NCBI RefSeq assembly: GCF_037055275.1
Contig: NZ_CP146343.1
Location: forward strand, 2,886,501 to 2,950,500
DNA length: 64,000 nt
Source of the DNA: Pseudomonas sp. ML2-2023-3
Lineage (GTDB): Bacteria > Pseudomonadota > Gammaproteobacteria > Pseudomonadales > Pseudomonadaceae
Reading direction: 5' to 3'
Under the pieces are notes generated by a model. It was not told the DNA's origin and searched no databases. It saw only the letters and a list, made by a program, of their open reading frames with translations. Below are positions 60,962-64,000 of this stretch, piece after piece. The translations under genes were made by a program, and so were the position numbers. Position 1 is the stretch's first letter. Each line of letters begins with the position of its first letter.

Positions 60962-61927
60962 TCAGCGACCCTCCAGCAACTCCCCGGCTTGATCCAGCAA
61001 CGCCAGTGGGTCCTTGGCCTTATGGATGCCCACTGACAGCAACTGGCGGAAACGACGTGCACCCGGGAACCCCTGGCCCAGTCCCAAAATATGCCGCGTG
61101 ATGTGGTGCATCGAACCACCTGCTGCGATATGAGCAGCGATATAGGGGCGTAACAGCGCCAGGGCTTGAGCGCGTGAAATAACAGGGGTGGTACAGCCAA
61201 ACAGCTGCTGATCGACCTTAGCCAGAATGTACGGATTGTGATACGCCTCACGGCCGAGCATCACACCGTCAAATACCTGCAAATGCTCCTGGCATTGCTC
61301 AAGTGTCTTGATCCCGCCGTTGAGAATGATCTCCAGCTCAGGGAAATCACTCTTCAACTGCGCGGCAACGTCATAACGCAGAGGAGGAATGTCGCGGTTT
61401 TCTTTAGGCGATAACCCTTCGAGAATGGCAATACGCGCATGCACAGTAAAGCTAGTGCAGCCTGCATCACGCACAGTCCCGACAAAATCGCACAACTGTT
61501 CGTAGCTATCGCGCCCGTTGATGCCAATCCGATGCTTGACCGTGACGGGAGTGGACACAGCATCACGCATAGCCTTCACGCAGTCTGCAACCAGCGCGGG
61601 GTGCGCCATCAGGCAAGCGCCAATCATATTGTTCTGAACCCGATCACTCGGGCAGCCGACGTTAAGATTGACTTCGTCATAACCTGCGTCTTGAGCCATG
61701 CGCGCACACGCAGCCAAATCCGCCGGCACACTGCCCCCCAACTGCAAGGCCAGCGGATGCTCAGTTTCGTCATGACGCAAAAAACGCTCGGCATCACCAT
61801 TGAGCAGCGCCCCAGCGGTGACCATCTCGGTGTACAGCAGCGCATTTTTGGATAGCAGGCGCAGGAAAAAGCGACAATGGCGATCTGTCCAATCCATCAT
61901 GGGTGCAACAGAAAATTTACGATTCAT
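60962..61927 (-). CDS. dusA: tRNA-dihydrouridine(20/20a) synthase DusA
   Basis: 321 residues. The start M-N-R-K-F-S-V-A-P-M-M-D-W-T-D-R is the DusA N-terminus, with L-N-V-G-C-P-S-D-R-V-Q (catalytic cysteine), H-A-R-I-A-I-L-E-G-L-S-P-K-E-N-R and G-G-I-K-T downstream. It reduces uridine in the tRNA D-loop. The 5' end of this gene is a known integration site for tyrosine integrases; here the gene remains complete, and an integrase gene lies on the other strand 157 bases upstream. Confidence 0.96.
   Translation of the reverse strand: MNRKFSVAPMMDWTDRHCRFFLRLLSKNALLYTEMVTAGALLNGDAERFLRHDETEHPLALQLGGSVPADLAACARMAQDAGYDEVNLNVGCPSDRVQNNMIGACLMAHPALVADCVKAMRDAVSTPVTVKHRIGINGRDSYEQLCDFVGTVRDAGCTSFTVHARIAILEGLSPKENRDIPPLRYDVAAQLKSDFPELEIILNGGIKTLEQCQEHLQVFDGVMLGREAYHNPYILAKVDQQLFGCTTPVISRAQALALLRPYIAAHIAAGGSMHHITRHILGLGQGFPGARRFRQLLSVGIHKAKDPLALLDQAGELLEGR
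61860..61927. other. Probable attachment site at the 5' end of dusA
   Basis: The first codons of dusA, including the M-M-D-W-T-D-R coding stretch, are where dusA-associated integrases recombine. One island end would therefore sit here; the matching repeat should lie beyond the right edge of the window. Inferred from gene order and family behaviour. Confidence 0.5.
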
Positions 61928-61977
61928 AAAACCTTGATTTTAAAGGCCTGCAGCGTAGTTTCATGCTATTCTTCGTG

Positions 61978-62060
61978 TACATTTCAGGGGTCGAAATGAC
62001 GGTTTCGGTACACCTGGGGTACACGTCGTGTGCATAAAAGGTATGCCTCGGGTACTAGTA
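61978..62060. promoter_or_regulatory. Repeats upstream of the integrase gene
   Basis: GGTACAC occurs at 62007 and again around 62018 (ggtacacctggggtacac), with a related gtgtac at 61975-61980 and further tgtgcat. These are likely integrase arm-type or excisionase binding sites. Distances suggest they belong to the island attachment region. Confidence 0.4.
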
Positions 62061-62084
62061 AATGAACAGTGAGTGAACACGAGC

Positions 62085-63215
62085 ATGGCTTCTTTTCAGC
62101 AGCTCCCCAGCGGCAACTGGCGTGTCTTGATCCGAGCCAAAGGCCACAAAACGATCAGCTCGACGTTTTCATCCGAGAAGCTGGCAAAGGCTTTCGCGAA
62201 AGAGAAGGGGCGTCAACTTGAAGAAATCAAAGCCACTGGCAGGACATCAGCTCCAAAGGGCTCGACTGTTGGTCATTATATAGACGACTACCTGGATTAC
62301 ATACAGCCCGGACGAACGCTTCAGCGGAGCGCTCTCTTCATCTACAGTGCCCTGAAGGATCGATTCGGGAATATCGGGATCGAGCGTCTATCCAAAAGTC
62401 ACCTGGATGCTTTCATCGAGGCCAGGAAGAAAGAAGGCGTACAGGGCCAGACCATTGCAGGCGATCTCTCTCTCCTATCGACGGTTCTGCGTTACTGCTA
62501 CGACGTAAAGCACTTGGATGTTGATCGGGATATGGCAGACAAGGCTCGCAAAAGCTTGAAGACTAGCCACAAACTGAGGATCAAAAGCCGGGAGGTTGAA
62601 TGTGTTCCAACGCAATCGGAGATTGACGCAATCATTGGCGTGTTCGCGACGAAGAAACGCCAAAAAATTGATATGCCCAAGGTGATCAGGTTCGGGTTGT
62701 ATACTTCAATGCGACAATCAGAGATATGCAACATCCGAATTGAAGATCTGAGCCATGAAAACAAGACTGTAATTATTCGTGACAGAAAGCACCCGGACGA
62801 AAAAATGGGTAACGACGAAACGGTGCCCTTGCTGCCATCAGCTTGGGAGGTTGTTGAAAATTTCATCGGGACTCGTACATCGGGGCCAATATTCCCCTAC
62901 AACCCAAAGTCGGTGTCGGTTGCTTTCTCGCGTGCTCGGGCGGAAGCAGGCGTGGCCCGTCCAGTGAGATTCCATGACTTGCGACACAAGGCAATCACGG
63001 ACTTCTTTGGAATTGGATTGAGCGTCCCCCAGGTAGCTTTGATGAGCGGACATCGGGACTGGCAAACACTGAAGCGATACACTCACATCAAGGCCTCTGA
63101 TGTTCATGCTGCTTATAACTCCTTGAACATTAAGCAGCAGGATGCCAAGAATCTTAATGAGCAAATGGCTTGGCTTGTAGAGCAGGTTGGGGTGCTGAGA
63201 GCGGCTCAGGCTTAA
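62085..63215 (+). CDS. Tyrosine integrase, dusA-associated
   Basis: 376 residues from the ATG at 62085 (M-A-S-F-Q-Q-L-P-S-G-N-W); a GTG at 62073 is an alternative, neither having a strong ribosome-binding site. An N-terminal arm-binding domain precedes a core-binding SAM-like domain (Y-I-D-D-Y-L-D-Y, about 65-160). In the catalytic domain the Arg lies in S-M-R-Q-S-E-I, Lys in R-D-R-K-H-P, then H-D-L-R-H, S-G-H-R-D and the nucleophile in L-K-R-Y-T-H. All catalytic residues are present. Composition is more AT-rich than dusA, as expected for transferred DNA. It should excise or integrate an island that begins here. Confidence 0.92.
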   Translation: MASFQQLPSGNWRVLIRAKGHKTISSTFSSEKLAKAFAKEKGRQLEEIKATGRTSAPKGSTVGHYIDDYLDYIQPGRTLQRSALFIYSALKDRFGNIGIERLSKSHLDAFIEARKKEGVQGQTIAGDLSLLSTVLRYCYDVKHLDVDRDMADKARKSLKTSHKLRIKSREVECVPTQSEIDAIIGVFATKKRQKIDMPKVIRFGLYTSMRQSEICNIRIEDLSHENKTVIIRDRKHPDEKMGNDETVPLLPSAWEVVENFIGTRTSGPIFPYNPKSVSVAFSRARAEAGVARPVRFHDLRHKAITDFFGIGLSVPQVALMSGHRDWQTLKRYTHIKASDVHAAYNSLNIKQQDAKNLNEQMAWLVEQVGVLRAAQA

Positions 63216-63217
63216 AA

Positions 63218-63248
63218 GAGAGAAAGGGGCCAGCGGCCCCTTTCTCTC
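63218..63248 (+). terminator. Hairpin downstream of the integrase gene
   Basis: Fourteen-base perfect arms (63218-63231 and 63235-63248) around AGC; no long T tract follows, so it may stabilise the message rather than terminate alone. Confidence 0.7.
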
Positions 63249-63324
63249 CTATATGCACTTCCTAGTGAATTCGTCTTGCCCAGTGTTCATTAATCCGTTA
63301 ATAAATTCTATTAGTGATACCTTG

Positions 63325-64000
63325 GGAAGCTCCGATCAACTTGCCGCAACCGCGCAGTAAGTTGAAAATCCCGCTGAATTTGGCGCTATTGACCGCGAAA
63401 TATCCCGTACGCGCCGCCTTGGCGAGCTTGTCAGCCCATTTCTCCGTGTTACGTGCGTAATTAGCCCATACCCATCAGCTTTTTTCGAGCCATCCATAAA
63501 TTGGACAAGGCAAACAGCGTGGTCAATTGAGCGGTGTTTTTCATCAGGCCGCGAAAGCGCACTTTCACATAACCGAACTGACGTTTGATCACCCGAAATG
63601 GGTGTTCGACCTTGGCCCGTGTCTGGGCCTTGAGGTACTCGATTTTGCGCTTGGCTTTGTACAGCACGCTGCGCTTGTTCAGCTTGGAATAGGTGCTGCG
63701 TCGCGCGGCGATTTGCCAAACCACTTCACGGTTTTCATGCTCTTCGCGCTTCTCGACACCGGTGTAACCAGCATCAGCGTAGACCGCGTTTTCCTCGCCG
63801 TGCAGCAGTTCGGCAACCTGAGTGACATCGGCTACATTCGCCGCGGTGCCGTGAACGTGGTGAACCAGCCCCGACTCAACGTCGGCACCAATATGGGCCT
63901 TCATTCCGAAGAAATATTGATTGCCTTTCTTCGTCTGATGCATCTCTGGATCGCGTTTACCGTGCTCGTTTTTAGTCGAACTGGGCGCGTGGATAATCGT
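63325..64000. mobile_element. IS5-group insertion sequence, second copy, cut by the window edge
   Basis: It begins GGAAGCTCCGATCAA exactly as the copy at 21392 and has the same orientation, but a different flank (cttg). Over the visible 676 bases the two copies differ at only two positions (63963 and 63983 region), so they diverged very recently. Confidence 0.9.
63461..64000 (-). CDS. IS5-group transposase, C-terminal part
   Basis: The last 180 or so residues of the same transposase as at 21.5-22.5 kb. The start lies beyond the right edge. It shares V-Y-A-D-A-G-Y-T-G-V and V-E-H-P-F-R-V-I-K. It differs from the first copy by A-P-S-S-T for A-A-S-S-T and N-E-H for N-E-D; A-P-S-S-T is the version in E. 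coli IS5, so the first copy carries the unusual residue. Confidence 0.9.
   Translation of the reverse strand, partial: TIIHAPSSTKNEHGKRDPEMHQTKKGNQYFFGMKAHIGADVESGLVHHVHGTAANVADVTQVAELLHGEENAVYADAGYTGVEKREEHENREVVWQIAARRSTYSKLNKRSVLYKAKRKIEYLKAQTRAKVEHPFRVIKRQFGYVKVRFRGLMKNTAQLTTLFALSNLWMARKKLMGMG

Overview
The window looks like a Pseudomonas chromosome of the fluorescens/putida type. This rests on protein families: DpkA, the 180-kDa NAD-dependent glutamate dehydrogenase, the RssB/RssC pair, a fused-AB Sha/Mrp antiporter operon, an OsmC-YcaO fusion protein and MlaA. It also rests on two abundant families of Pseudomonas-type REP palindromes between genes. No species is assigned.

Layout. 1-2.2 kb: D-lysine/D-proline catabolism block (edge of a periplasmic binding-protein gene, RpiR-type regulator, dpkA) with a TGTCA palindrome in the divergent promoter. 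2.2-4.2 kb: a translationally coupled membrane GGDEF protein with a degenerate active site and an AraC regulator. 4.6-11.2 kb: a probable phytate-utilisation locus consisting of a TonB-dependent receptor, a double-domain beta-propeller phytase and its own ExbB-ExbD-TonB energiser. 11.4-12.9 kb: DASS-family anion transporter. 13-19.1 kb: shaAB-C-D-E-F-G cation/proton antiporter operon with every junction overlapping. 19.3-20.9 kb: EamA exporter divergent from an XRE-cupin regulator, with a 12-bp palindrome between them. 21.0-21.1 kb: tRNA-Cys(GCA), followed by an IS5-group insertion sequence.

23.0-29.4 kb: OsmC-YcaO protein, a REC-GGDEF-EAL response regulator, and a MocR regulator divergent from an AhpD/carboxymuconolactone decarboxylase-like gene. 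29.7-34.9 kb: a two-partner secretion pair in decay; the TpsB transporter has one in-frame amber codon and the TpsA exoprotein has two single-base frameshifts. 35.0-36.8 kb: a small acidic protein overlapping a secreted beta-propeller lactonase-like protein, then a 57-residue secreted peptide gene. 36.8-38.2 kb: an IS110-family element inserted into a REP palindrome. 38.2-50.6 kb: sbcD-sbcC-gst and a complete moxR/DUF58/DUF4381/bat operon. 51-57.6 kb: amidohydrolase, small acidic protein and gdhB. 57.6-61.9 kb: DUF4404 protein, mlaA, rssB-rssC and dusA. 62.0-64.0 kb: a tyrosine integrase directly upstream of dusA and a second, cut-off copy of the IS5-group element, which together look like the start of a dusA-associated genomic island running off the right edge.

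The points most worth following up are the self-contained phytate uptake and hydrolysis locus, the dusA-associated integrase junction, the IS110 element whose boundaries can be read from the split REP (with a possible bridge-RNA region), and the disabled TpsB/TpsA pair. Gene starts were chosen by ribosome-binding site and family length. No database search was run.
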